Origin: Portulaca oleracea
Taxonomy: Eukaryota > Streptophyta > Magnoliopsida > Caryophyllales > Portulacaceae
Reading direction: 5' to 3'
Length of the DNA: 64,000 nucleotides
NCBI GenBank assembly: GCA_029582165.1
Contig: CM055874.1
Coordinates: 32,673,383 to 32,737,382 of the forward strand
The stretch's first letter is position 1. The number at the start of each line of letters is the position of its first letter. A program made the position numbers and the translations under genes. Positions 10,261-22,816 of the stretch are shown piece by piece. The notes under the pieces were generated by a model. The model made no database searches. It was not told where the DNA came from and was given only the letters and a program-made list of their open reading frames with translations.

Positions 10261-12018
10261 TGTATCGTGGTTTTGTAACCCCGGTTTTTTTATATCGTTC
10301 TTCTCGAGAAGCTACGGGCCTTGGATAAGAAACTCGGTCTAAGGTCGGGTCAAGATTGCTAGGTATGGTAATGGGTTGAAAGAGGATCACAAAGCGAAAA
10401 ACCAAACTAAGGTAAGTCAAGGTGTAACAATGGGTTTCGGGGGCTTTTCGGGATGCAAACGGGAACAAGGAGATAGGTTTTGCAACAAGAGAGCAAGAAG
10501 GAAGAAAATCAAGTGGCAATTCCGTTAGAAAATACCCACCAGGCTTCCACTTCCGTGGATAGTCCGGATTAACTTCCCCAAAGTCCACCACGGACCCGGA
10601 GGGTTAAAGAAACGGAATTCCCTAGTTAGTCTCTACTCACTCTCATGACTAAAGTGCTAACTATCCCAATTCCAACCTTCCAACATAAGTGTTGGATGTA
10701 TTCGGGAGCATTCAGACCCAAATACATCCCACTTGAGGGAAGGATTGGAGTGGGAAAAGTGATTTCCCAACTGATTACTCACTAAAATTGCTAACCCATG
10801 CCAAATTACCGATTCACACCCTTAATTACCCCCTAACCCATTAGGGTTCTAGCCACTACCCATCACAACTATGCTAACAACATCAACAAAACCAACCCTA
10901 AGCATGATTTCTATCATCAAACAATAATCAAAAGAGAATCAAAGTAATTATAGAGCAAGGAAAGCAATTAACAAGTAATTAAAGCAATTAACAAAGTAGA
11001 GTAGAGTTTAAGGAAGGAGAAGCTTATCAAATGTTGTAGAAGAGCAAGGAAGAACAAAGGAAAAGATGATCCAAAACAATCTCTCAATTGTTGAATCCTC
11101 CAATCTTGAATTCAATCGAAAATACACCAAAACCCTAAACTAATCTCTCTCTAAAACTCCTAATTACAAGGCTGAAAGTAAAGTTCTAAAGCTAGAGTCC
11201 TAAGATAACCCCCCAAAAACGCAGCCAAGGAGCTTATTTATACAAGGCACAAAGACTGCCCAAAATGTAGCGCACAAGGCCGAGAAAATCGCGCAGAAAC
11301 AGGGGACCGCAGGTGCGGTCTAGGACATCGCAGCGAAGAGGGTGAGGCGATTTTGGGCGTTCGAGATACAGCAGGTGCTGTCTTAGAGACCGCAGGTGCG
11401 CTCTTCATCTGGACCAGCAGGTAGCGGGTGCTACATGGAGGGTAACGGGCGTTACGTCCTCCCAACTGATAATCCACGACTGACTTTGAGAGCAGGTAGC
11501 GGGAGCTACCTGCAGGGTAGCGGGTGCCACCTACAGGGTAGCGGGTGCCACCTACAGGGTAGCGGGCGCTACGCTGGCGAATTCCACAGGCGATTCTTCG
11601 CTTCATAAGACAATGGTGTCTTGTCGAATACCGCACTTCTCGTCTGTCTGTCACCGAGGTAGCGGGTGTCACCAGTGGGGTAGCGGGCGGTACCCTCCTG
11701 TTTTCTTCCCCCTTTTTGCTTCCTTCTTTCCAAGGCATGTAACGCCCGCTACACAGATCGTAGCGGGTGTTACCTCACTGATTTATACCAAATGAAGGGA
11801 ATGTGGTCCCGGGACAACTCCGCTTCGGCTCTCGGCTCGGGATTTGCTCGGGATTCCCTAAAAAGCCTCATTTTAGCCCATATTTCTTGTTTTTGCTCCA
11901 AAAGCGCGAAAACCTATAAAATAACTAAAACACAAGTAACAACGAAGGAAAAGACTCGGAAACGAGCCAAAAGAGCAAGTAAAAAGGTGTTATTTAGGCC
12001 CAAAATTGGGACTAAACA
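10261..12018 (-). repeat. 5' LTR of the Athila-like element
   Basis: This 1758-base LTR is paired with 3979-5699. It carries an array of short CpG-rich palindromes (about 11,290-11,780), then the TATA box at 11,235-11,242 in the direction of transcription. Confidence 0.93.
11235..11242 (-). promoter_or_regulatory. TATA box of the Athila-like 5' LTR
   Basis: The minus strand reads TATAAATA, about 780 bases into the LTR, a plausible U3/R boundary. The 3' LTR copy is mutated to TTTAAATA. Confidence 0.55.
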
Positions 12019-12103
12019 GTGCCTATCTAGCCCAAGGTCCTCGAGGACTCTAACAAGCCCAAAATCTTCGAGGTGATTATTGTGTATTATTTTTGGTGTC
12101 TAA

Positions 12104-15100
12104 AGTTAGCCCTCACTTTGCCTGAGTCTGACTAAGATGAAAGTCAAAGTATACCTTGAGACTGTTGGAGCTAGTCTAGTGAATATTTAGGGGTAGCCCG
12201 AATGAATTGAAATTTGGTCGGAGGTTGTCCGATTGAGTTGAAGACTAGTCGGAGGTAGTCCGATCTGGAATTCGTCCAGGCGTTGATGAATTTCTCGGGG
12301 GTAGCCAGACCACTTGGATGATATTCGAAGGTAGTCCGCTTGAAATTGCTGGAGGTAGCCCGATTGAAATTGTTGGAGTTAGCCAGGCTTTAATGAATTT
12401 CTCGGGGGTAGCCCGAACAATTAAATGATATTCGGAGGTAGTCCGCTTGAAATTGCTGGAGGTAGTCCAGACTTTGATGAATTTCTTGGGGGTAGGTCGA
12501 ATAATTGTATGATATTCGGAGGTAGTCTACTTGAAACTGTTGGAGGTAGTCCAGGCTTTGATGAATTTCTCGGGGGTAGCCCGAACGATTGGATGATATT
12601 CGGAGGTAGTCCGATTGAAGTTGTTGGAGGTTGTTCAAGCTTTGATGAATTTCTCGGGGGTAGCCCGAACAACTAAATGATATTCAAAGGTAGTCTGATT
12701 GAAATGGCTGGAGGTAGTCCAGTTTGAAATTGTCGGGGGTAGCCCGAACAACTTTGGAATATTACCCGGTGGTAGTCCGGTTAAAATTGTTGCAACAAGT
12801 CCAAGCTTGGGTGAATGAGCCAAAGTGGCCCGAGTATGGTACTTGCATTGAGACGGTCCACCGTGTTTAATGGCAGAATCGGCGAGGGACTCGTGAATCT
12901 AACTTGGTGACAAAATTGGTGAGAAGCCTATGAATCAACGAAGAATCCTGCTGAATTAGGTGAATCACCTTTTAGCTGCTTCCAACTCCAACTCTAGTTA
13001 TTCTTTCCGTTATGATCGTGAGTCAAAATTTAGTAGAAGTTGTTTGCTTGTGCTGATGTGTAGTGAAATCATCGAGGATTTCTGCTTTGGAATCAGTAAG
13101 GACTTGAAGCCCCCAATTTTTCTTGGTGAGTTCACAAAATTCTGCGAGAGCTTTGCACCCAATTGGAACCAGTTGAAGATTCGTTCATGTTTGAGCTCAA
13201 GCTAAAAATTTAGTGAGTGCCTAAAGTCTTACTTTGATCACTAAAGTCACCGAGATGTTTGGTGTAAGCCCCAATATTTTGTTGGGCTTAGTATACAATT
13301 GGCAAGATTTTTAGGACATGCCTTGCAAGATTTTGTGCTTCTGCTCCTGTTCATCATTTCATTTGTCATGCAAATTGGAATTACTTCTTTGGCATGCATG
13401 CTGGTTTGTTGGCCATGGGTTCATGATCTGGGTTCTCGAGTCTGGAAGTGATTGATTTGAACTCTGTTGATGAGCACTGAGTGCATGTATAATGCTTAGA
13501 CTGTTCATTTATCTTTTATGATGTAAAGGATGAACTCTATTTCACTCGTAATGCATGAAGTTAATGCACTCTATGCGAACTGTCTTTTTTATTTTTAAGG
13601 ATGTAAGACACACATACAATGAATAAGAGAGTCTAGGTATTGAGCTGTGGTCAATAACATTTGGGAATATTAAGAAAGCTTCAAATAGTGAGCGCCAAAA
13701 TTTGCGAGCATTTTTAGGCTTAACCCGTAAACTCAACTCCAACCCCTTCTGAAAATCTGTGATGAACCTTAGTCCAATCCATGAGAATCAACATCATGAA
13801 GCACTCTAGTTGTGGACCTCAAGGGATCTGCAAGAGCTCTTAGGAAAATTTCATAAGGATTCTGCTTTAACTTTCTTGAGTATGGTCTGGAAATTGGATA
13901 AGATCCTTTTGAGAAATCACTCGAAGAAGTTACTTTTGTTCGATTATTTGGGTCAAACTTCAAAAGCTTCCTACGTATCCACTTTATGAGTGGAATCAGG
14001 CCGTCGTAGTTTAAGAGGTAGTGTAAGTATTTAGTTGCTGACTTAATAGGTCAGTGGCTAACAACTTAAGGATAGTTGCTGGTTCTTATCACCGATTGCT
14101 ATATTTGACCTTGTTTTTAAAGCATAGAATTTCCTTAGTTTGTCTAGGTTTGTTGAAGCTTCTTGGATCATATATGAATTTTCAAGGAGCAATAGGCCAC
14201 CCAGAATCCACAAGAACTTCATAAAAAAACTGCAACATACGGACAAGAAAACCCGCATCTTCAAGCCCAAATTGATATATGTGCACATGCTTTCATAAAA
14301 TTTGTTCAAGGACCGGGCTTCTAGTGTTAGAACCTATGTTGAACATGCTTAAAAAAAAAGTAGTTCTAATATACATTGGACTGAGGAATTCTCTTCAAAA
14401 CTGCCGGCCTATACAACCTGATATGAAAATATCTTAACGTTCCCAATGGCCTCCAAAATTCATGAGGTCTTTTAGGGACTTGACTTGTGATGGACATGCT
14501 TAAAAAAGTAGTTTTTATGTAAAATGTTGCTACCAGAATTGATGATGAACATTTGCTCTTGAAAATCCGTGAAGGTTTTTTCATTCAGCCTCACAAAAAT
14601 TTGTTAGGGCCTTTTCGTAGTTGTAACTTGTCGTCGTTGGATAGTAGAACTTGATCTTGCTATCAGAATGAAAATGAAGGGAAGTGACAAGACCGAGGTG
14701 TCATTTCCGTGAGAAGAGATGCGAACGAAATGCCTACTGTTGGCCACCCTTGATTGACAGCTAAAGGTTAGCAAAAGAAAAAAAAAATTGTCCCCGGATG
14801 CAACCTGTAATGATTAGGAAATCTAATCCAAAACAACTTGTATCCTGATAGCCCCCTAGTTGGAAGGGAAGACAAAGGACGGAAGAAAGCCCCCTGTTGG
14901 AAAGGAGGACAAAGGGGAAGAGAAAGCCCTCAGTGTCTTCAAGGGTAAGCCTATGAAGAAAAGAAAGTGTTATACTTCACAAGCAAGATTAATCAATATT
15001 GGGAATGACCTTATATCACATGACAACAAGAGAAATAAGATTAGTGATGAGGCATATGGCCAAAAACATTTCAAAGCAAACTTTATTTCAGTATAAGAGC

Positions 15101-15966
15101 GTAAGACCAAGACACAGAGCCAATCACCCATATTGTACCTCTAAACAATCATGTATTGGCTTAGCAATTGATGAGCTAGTGAAGCTAGTAGATCCTCACT
15201 TTAGGTAAATTGGAACACTTGTCTCAATGTGTTTAGAAATCTGCAAGGGTTCACTCAAACGCATTCCAATGTATACAACTGCTATAAATTTGATAAGACT
15301 CTCAACTCTCCATCACTGAGGACGTACAACATGCAAAAATGCTAATCAGGACGACTTTTAAAAGGGTTGTAATGGGGGTATGGCTAGGGTAGGAAGTGAC
15401 ATCATTTGGAAAATGTGGAGCTAAGTAGCCAAGTATCTAAAGAGCAACAACATTTCCACTACATGCAATGCAACACCTCAACACGGAACCTTAGATGAAC
15501 ATAAGACATCTCTATTTCTCTATTTCTTTTTCTTTTTTCTTTTCCTTTTTCCTTTCCTTTTTTTTACTTTTCTTCTTTTTTTTAATTTTTTTAGTGACAG
15601 GCTTGAATACACAAATTAAAATTGTTATCCCAACATTCAGAAAATTACAACCTATGCCGACAAGAGGGGAGAAAGAATCATCAGTAATGCATTCCCCTTA
15701 CAGCAACCAACCATCAGAAATGACACCTAATAAAAGACCACACAACTGAAATGTTGCTCATTCTATCTTGGCTAAGGGTAAAGAATTATGTATAGATCAA
15801 GGGTACACCAATAGGGTAAACAACAATATAGAAAAAAGATTAGCAAAAGGCTGGTAAAAAGATGTCAAATTATCAGGTGGCTTTTTGGTTATGTAGCTAA
15901 CTAACAAAATGATGTCTCAATCATATTAATACAATGCATATGTCAAACATGATTTTAAGGAATGCC
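12104..15966 (-). other. 3' internal region of the outer Tat-like element, non-coding
   Basis: It begins with a degenerate polypurine tract (minus strand, AAAGTGAGGGCTAACT, 12,104-12,119). It contains an 84-base tandem array, a block near 13,960-14,010 homologous to 21,150-21,200 of the inner element (the conserved Tat tail with cctac-tatcc and aatcaggc/tc), a partial duplication at 14,340-14,530, and a pyrimidine tract at 15,514-15,600. No protease, reverse transcriptase or integrase motif was found on either strand. Confidence 0.6.
12285..12745 (-). repeat. Tandem array, about 84-base unit
   Basis: The phrase tgaatttctcgggggtag recurs at about 12,285, 12,391, 12,475, 12,557 and 12,642. The units also share gatattcggaggtagtcc. 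The array lies just inside the 3' LTR, where Tat/Ogre elements commonly carry tandem repeats. ORFs through it are periodic artefacts. Confidence 0.8.
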
Positions 15967-17709
15967 TGTAGGACCCAGAAAATTCCCGTTCGGGGAAATT
16001 GTTTTCGGATGCGCTGCTTATGTGATCGGGAGCCGACTAAGGTTGCTTAATCCTTAAATAAGGATATTTTTATCTTCGAAATTCATTTTCGGTGTGATGA
16101 AACTTTATTTATTTACAAACCCGTTTTTTATTATTTAAATTATTCGAAATTGCACAAAATAATTTAACAATAATTTAATCCTGGCCCAAATATTAATTTC
16201 AGGCCCGAGAGAAAACAAGCGGGCCACTTGAATCTGCTAAAACCCGCCTAGGTTTTCGCGAATTCCAGGCTGGGCCACTGGTCTCCTCGGCCCAAAGAGA
16301 AATTGAGTTGAAAGTGATAAAACCCGCCTAGGTTTATAACTTTCTGGCCCATTTCACTCGGGACCCTCCTTGAATAAATATTGGACATGAACTAAATTAT
16401 TTTTTAAAATTATTTTATGCATAAATGAATATTTTAAATAATTAAACGAAATTATAAAATGTAAAAGAGTCGCCAGCTGATTTAAGGAAATCGACAAACC
16501 TTAAAATAAAAAAAAAGACTCCGGTCTACGAACCTGATTTTTAGATTCGGGGGTAAGGTTACGAATTCAAGAGTTATAAGAACTCTGAATCCACCTATTA
16601 TAAAACAGATTCTACTAAAATCGACATTGAAAGAAAGAGAGCGGGGAGAAGTTTGATTAATTTCGCGAAGTTATTATTCAAAACATGCAATATAAAATGC
16701 AGTTTTTAATTTGCAAAATATGTACAAGTAATGGAATTAAAGAATGAATTACATGATTAACTATATCAAAATGAACAATGAAATCAAACCTTGCTTAAGG
16801 TGGTTGAAGTGATGGACTTGATCCCTTGACTTGGAGCTTGGATGAAATAATGTGAGTGGTTTAGAAGGGTGGTATATGGGTGATAATATGGATGTGATGA
16901 GTGTGATTATGAGGGGATTAGAGATGAATATGGATGATGAAGTTTTGAGAGAATTGGAGTATAGTATGGAGGTAGTTGATGAGAATAGATGATGATAGTT
17001 GATCGTAGATGAAATGAGGGTGAAATGGAGGGGGTATTTATAGGTGAGGGAGTGAGAGATTTGGAGGGAAAATAGAGGGATCATATCCCATCAATCATGT
17101 CATCCAAAGACCAAAACCTAGGCGGGTTTTGCGAGGTCAAGCGCATGGTCAAACATGTGGGAAAAAATCAGGGGATTATGTGCATGCATGTAGATTTTGG
17201 CGCAAGATTACTCAAAACCTAGGCGGGTTTTGGATTAATCATCACGCGGATCGGTGACGTGGAACGAAACGACGTTGTGCTGCTCTTTTTCTACAAAAAT
17301 TAGGCAGGTTTTGAGCTCTCTGGGTCGGGGCGTGCTTTGCTGGGCCAGATTTCTGGGCCTGGAAAATGTTAAAACCCGCTTGGGTTTTAAAATTGGCTAA
17401 GTGCAACTTCGAATGACCATAACTCTTCATCCGGACTCCGATTGAGGCAATTCAAAAGGCGGTTGAAAGCTTATGATGTATACTTTAATCTCATCAAAAG
17501 AAATGGGGCCAAAGAGATTTGTGGAAAAAATGGTATTTAAAATGGTGGGCATATGTATGTGGAAAGGGTGGAAAATGAAGGCTTTTTGTGGTGGGTTGGG
17601 CTGATAGCTTTTGATTGAGGAAGTCCCTTTAGATTTTATTTCATGCTAGCCTCTTTTCTTGTTATGCTTGATTTGTACACTTGTCCCAGTATAAAATCCG
17701 GTGTCTACA
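15967..17709 (-). repeat. 3' LTR of the inner Tat-like element
   Basis: 1743 bases, collinear with 26,627-28,304. TATA-like tatttata at 17,035-17,042 (minus strand, TATAAATA). It contains several copies of an aaaacc-taggcgggtttt motif (AAAACCCGCCTAGGTTTT and its complement), a palindrome-like box repeated about six times. Confidence 0.9.
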
Positions 17710-17724
17710 GAGAGCCCCCACTTT
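17710..17724 (-). other. Polypurine tract of the inner Tat-like element
   Basis: The minus strand reads AAAGTGGGGGCTCTC directly against the 3' LTR, a typical plus-strand primer. Confidence 0.75.
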
Positions 17725-17769
17725 GATCAAGTCCGAATAGGACGAAGGTCAAAGTAGTTTGAGGATATG

Positions 17770-20700
17770 ACTTTGGATTGCAAATCCTGGGGTGACGCTT
17801 GGAAGCTGAGTCATGCATCGCGGTTGCGGGCGACATGCGCCTCCTTTGAGATGATCTCGAGCAAGAATGATGCTCTATCTGACTGTCGATGAGTCATTGT
17901 TGATCTCGGGCGAGAATGACGCCTTACTTGAAGGTGTGGGTTGACACTTGGAAGCTTCGTCCTGTTTCACAGTTGCGGGCGGCATGTGCCTCTTTGGGGA
18001 TGATCTCGAGCAAGAATGATGCTCTACCTGACTGTTGATGTGTCGTTGTTGATCTCGGGCGAGAATGATGCCTTACTTGAAGGTGTGGGTTGACATTTGG
18101 AAGCTTCGTCCTGTGTCGCAGTTGTGGGCGGTATGCGCCTCTTTGGGGATGATCTCGAGCAAGAATGATGCTCTACCTGACTATTGATGAGTCGTTGTTG
18201 ATCTCGGGTGAGAATGACGCCTTACTTGTTATCGGACATGATGCCGATGGTTCATGGAGTTTTCTAGCCTTTCCCTGTGTCGGTCTTAGTCTTTCCCGGT
18301 GTTGGTTCCAGTGTTTCCCGGTGTCGGGTTCAGTCTTTCCCGGTGTCGGTTCCAGTCTTTTCTGGTGTCGATTGCAGTCTTTCCCAGTGTCGGCTCCAGT
18401 CTTTCCCGGTGTCGGTTCCAGTCTTTCCTAGTGTCGGCTCCAGTCTTTCCCGGTGTCGGTTATAGTCTTTCCCGGTGTCGGTTCTAGTCTTTCCCAGTGT
18501 CGGTGTTGATGATTGTTGGCATTTTCGATACCGAAGGACTTCACCAGACCCGATGCTGATAGCCTTGCGGGTCGAGACTTCATCGGGCACGATGTTGATG
18601 GCTCGGAGATTGAGACTTCACCGGGTGCGATGCCAATGGCTCAGAATTGGGACTGCATCGAAACTCTACCAATGGCCCTAAGTGATGATGATGATAGCGA
18701 CCTTTTTCTTGCAGTAGCTGGATGGTGGTGGTCCCTTTGAGCGGCGACCTGTGAGCTGGCGACTTTTTATACGGCAGCTTGATGATGGCGGTCCCTTTAT
18801 CGGCGACCTGGTGTTTGTGATGACCCCTGTCTGGCAGATTGATGACGATGCCCAACGGATTTTCCCGAGGCAGATCGAATTTTCCTGATGTCGATGACTC
18901 TTATTGCTGCGATTGCGCCGAGCTCTGCCGGCGGCTCTGGATAATGGCAATTTAATGCTGAGGAACTTCACCGAAACTCTGCCGATAGCCTTTATTTTCC
19001 TTAAATTTTGCTTCAGGCGCATAAGTGCCAAAATTTCACTGTGGGGAATGGATTCTTGAATTTGTCTGGTCGTTGATCCGTATTAGTCAAGTGAAGATTC
19101 TGTCCTTCGTGTCGGACACGCACCATTCATGCATAACTTGACTAAATTCTAACTTATCCAGCAAGAATTGGATTAGAGATTTACTCTAATCTTGCTGTCA
19201 GTGATTGGAAACCATGTCGACCGGTCTGATAGCATATGGGCTTAAACAGCCCCCAGTGTTGCGTTCTGGAGCAACGATGTGGCACTTCCCTGCTTCTTCT
19301 CTTTCTTTTAGATATGCGGGTATGCATGCAACTAGTATACTAAACTCTTGCACAAACAATGCAATTTTTGTTTTGTTTTTGACACAAGCATTTATGCACT
19401 CATGCATTTATGCGCGACTATCGACTTTATGTACAACAAACTGACTCGATACATGACAGACTGACTTGATGCATGACAAACTGACTCGATACATGACAGA
19501 CTAACTTGATGCACAACGGACTGACTCAATACATGACAGACTCACTCAATGCACAATACACTGACTCAATGCATGACAGACTGACTTGATGCATAGCAAA
19601 CTGACTCAACGTACTACCACTAACTCTATGAGGCCTTGACACGACTTATAGATGCAAAGCAAACCTATTATGCTTAGACAGGATATACACATGATGCTTT
19701 AATGCAGACAACCCCCCAACTTTATATTTAGACAAAGATTTTCTTGGACAATGCTTTCCTAAAACCATGACTCCTTAAGACAATGCTTTCTAAGGATTAA
19801 GGCCACTCGTGGGGAATTTCAGGAAAATTCAGGATGAATAATGTTTCGATCCACGGGACAAGGGACAATGATGGAGGCAACAGGCCTGAAGGATGTGTTT
19901 CTCGAATGATCATGTAGATGACCTTGATTGTATGCTGATGTATGACAAGCCCCCGGTTTGGCGTAGACTCTTGATGACACTGTCCTGCTTTGGAGAACAA
20001 CTTGGAGATTTACAAGCCCCCAGTTTCGATATGGATTTGACGAGATAATGCATGGGGACCATAGAATAGAGGAAGGCATAGTCCTTAGTAGTGAGTCTCA
20101 ATATCTCCTTTTGCCTAACTTGCCCAAAGGGTTTTCAAGTTAGCCCCTCTTTTCTTTTTCTTTTTCTTTTTCTTTTTTTTTCTATTTTTCTTTTTCTCTT
20201 TTTATTTCTTTTTTTTCTCTCTCTCTCTCTCTTTTTTCTTTTTTTTTTTAATGAGACCACTATTAGGACGTCTATGAGATTGAAGATGCAAGACCTTGTA
20301 GGATAGGGAGTAAGTGTTGCTCTTTGAAGCTTTGTCTTGAACGATGCCACAAAGGTAGCGCGAGCCCCCAGTTTAGAGTAGCTTGTTTTTTAGTATGTTC
20401 ATGATCATGTGGTTGCCAGTTAGTCACTGATTTGATGTGGACGGCTTTCGCTCTTGCAGAGAAGTAAGCCACACTTAGGCGTACTACAAGTGCGCATTAA
20501 GAACAGAGCCCCATACTTGCATTAAAGACTGAGCTAAAAAAGTCCTCAAAGGGTGACATGGGATGAAGAGGCTAGAAAAGGTTGGTTGGAAGACGCTTGG
20601 GGAAAAATGTGGTGGACGATGGTGAATGGGATGTGGAGACACTTAAGAATGATCGTGTCCTAAAAGGGTGAAAAGATGGTCAAAAGGGATAAACATCATC

Positions 20701-21400
20701 TCTTGAGAAAGGGTTGAAAGTGATGGTAGATGAGACTTTATTGATGAATGAGATAGGGAGACACTCAAGAATGATCCTGTCTTGAAGAGATGGTCAAATG
20801 GGATAGACATCATCTCTTGGGAAAAGGTTGAAACATGGTTATGGAATGATGTCCAAGTCTGACGGAAGGAAGATGGAGGGTTGATGATGGTGAAATCCAA
20901 GGTTTACTCTCCTTTTTCCTAACCTGCCCTGACGGGTTTTCAGGCTAGCCTCTCTTATTCTGTCACTCTCCTTTTGCCTAACCTGCCCTGACGGGTTTTT
21001 AGGCTAGCCTCTCTTATTCTGTCACTCTCCTTTTGCCTAGCCTGGGATTCCAAGCTAGCCTCTCTCGTTGTTGTTGTTGTTTTTTTTCCTTCTCGCAAAG
21101 ACCAACATTTTGAGGACAAAGGATGCTCCTTGTAACGGTCGGGCCTCAAAGAGGTTTTCCTACATATCCAAGGTGGAATCAGGTCAGTCGTAGTTCTTTA
21201 AGCGGAACTTTGATGGATAGTGCCTTGAGGAAGGCTTAACGGTTCGAAAAGATGGTTACGAAGGTTTGAGGGTTCATATGCAGGTTATGGATAGATTAAA
21301 GGTTTGTGAAGGTTATAGAAGGCAGAGGTGTATGGATGATGAAGTGAAGGTTTGAGTTGAGATTTTCTGAGGTGTGCATGACTCTTATTTTCACGTTCTC
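17770..21400 (-). repeat. Hypervariable 3' internal region with several tandem arrays
   Basis: There are three imperfect units of about 170 bases at 17,770-18,230 (gatctcgagcaagaatgatg), about eleven 22-base units at 18,275-18,510 (agtctttcccggtgtcggtt), about eight units of about 21 bases at 19,440-19,615 (gactgactcgatacatgaca), a CT tract at 20,150-20,255, and units of about 59 bases at 20,905-21,065 (ctccttttgcctaacctgcc). No credible coding sequence. Long ORFs here follow the repeats. Confidence 0.75.
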
Positions 21401-21459
21401 ACTTCTTATTCACCTCTAGTCCCCCTTTTTTTCTTCTTTCTTCCTTCCATAGTAGCAAG

Positions 21460-22360
21460 TCAAGCTGCTCCTCTAGGCAAAATATCCTTGATCATATAAG
21501 GACCCTTCCAATTAGGCTTAAATTTTCCCCTTGGGTCTTATAGGTGCCTTCATTTCCTTAAGCACCAAATCACCTACTTGAAGTAAGCGACTTTTCACCT
21601 TTTTATTAGAAGCTCGAGTGATCCTATTTTGATACACTTGCACATTGTGTAATGCCCTTAACCGCCTTTTAACTCCTCGAACCTTGCCCTAGCCCATTCT
21701 ACTTCTGGCAATTGACTTTCTGCGACTATTCGTAGCGAAGGGATTGCTAATTCAATTGGCAGGACTGCTTCCATCCCCTACACCAATGAATATGGTGTTG
21801 CACCTGTAGAAGTTCGTATAGATGTTCGGTATCCCCACAAGGCAAATGCCAATTTGTTAGGCCAATTCCTGCCATCGTTTTATTGGTCGCTTCTACAACT
21901 CCATTAGCTTGAGGTCGATAAGGTGAAGACCGGTGATGCTGAACATGGTAAGTGGCAAACAATATTTCCACTTCTTTACGAAAATGACTTCCATTATCAC
22001 TGATAATCTCATGAGGTAGACCACATCGGCATATGATGTTCATTTGGCCACTTGCTAGGACGTGAGTATGGCATAAGAGGCTGCCTTGACCCACTTAGTA
22101 AAGTAATCAATGTTCTCATGTCCTTCAATTCCTGTTAGGTGTATCTTACCAATGATGTCGATACCCCATATCGAAAATGTCCATGGAGTTGTCAAAGTAG
22201 TCAAGTACGAGGGAGGTTGATGCTGCAACTTGGCGTACTCTCGATATTTGTGACATCTTCGAACGAAATCTCAGCAGTCTGCCTTCATAGTTGACCAATA
22301 ACAAACAACCCTTTGAATCTTCTTTACTAGCATGCGCCCATTCATGTGAGGTCCACATTC
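21460..22360 (-). pseudogene. Integrase remnant of the inner Tat-like element
   Basis: The order in minus-strand translation is: a zinc-binding remnant (HMNGRMLVKKIQRVVCYW), the core start (GIDIIGKI then HENIDYFTKWVKAA), the core end (EIISDNGSHF with YRPQANGVVEATNK), and a C-terminal piece (LLQVGDLVL then GKFKPNWKGPYMI). The motifs sit in different frames with stops between them, so no functional integrase can be made. The order matches Ty3/gypsy integrase. Confidence 0.88.
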
Positions 22361-22816
22361 TCCTCCTTTGCGCTTTTAGCGTCGATGCACAACGAATTGA
22401 TGTCTGTAGGCGGTTTCTTGTACGAGCGATCTTGGATCAAACAGTATTGTGCTGCTAAAGATCTAATTGCCCGTTATCCTTGAGCGTCTAGCTCAGCTGG
22501 ATATTCTCCTTTCCGAAGAAAATTATATATGTTGTGAAACCATTCCTCGGTTTCTTCTTCTTGTGTCTCCATATTGCTGACATATGCTGGTTCAGACTGT
22601 CGCTCTACTACTACTGGTAGTTGGAGCGTGCCTGATGGGATCGATATCATCAATGATAACTTGGCTAGAGCATCGACCTATTCATGGTGATCCCTCGAAA
22701 GGTATTGGAAGCTAATCTTCTCAAATTGATCAGCAAGTCCCAAGAGCTTCTGTTGGTATGACATGAGGTATTCATTTCAGACCTTCCATGTGTTTTTAGC
22801 CTGATTAATGATAAGG

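Larger units (their letters stand above)
3979..12018 (-). mobile_element. Athila-like Ty3/gypsy element with gag-protease only, nested in the outer LTR
   Basis: This is a complete insertion: LTRs at 3979-5699 and 10,261-12,018, a perfect 5-base duplication gtgcc (3974-3978 and 12,019-12,023), a tRNA-Asp-type PBS at 10,236-10,255, and a polypurine tract at 5700-5711. The empty site survives at about 36,250 in the other outer LTR. The internal region is only about 4.6 kb. It holds a gag-protease ORF and then jumps directly to the GGGAGGCAACCC tract that in Athila-like elements lies downstream of integrase. Reverse transcriptase, RNase H and integrase are therefore deleted, and the element depended on an autonomous relative. 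Confidence 0.92.
768..12103 (-). repeat. 3' LTR of the outer Tat-like element (interrupted twice)
   Basis: Homologous along its length to 34,386-36,346. The LTR sequence is 768-1402, 2611-3978 and 12,024-12,103; the remainder is a hAT-like insertion and an Athila-like insertion. Many copies of the GGATCCGCGAGGA motif lie at 2900-3850. Relative to the 5' LTR it carries about 105 extra bases near 1113-1220, bounded by ggatcc repeats. The terminal CA at the right edge is degraded. Confidence 0.8.

Noticed and set aside
18165..18590. ORFs of 60-90 codons on both strands
   Set aside because: They exist because of the 22-base tandem array; no codon structure beyond periodicity.
21747..22094. 115-codon minus-strand ORF as an intact integrase
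   Set aside because: It holds only part of the core with the first catalytic region in another frame; treated as a pseudogene piece.
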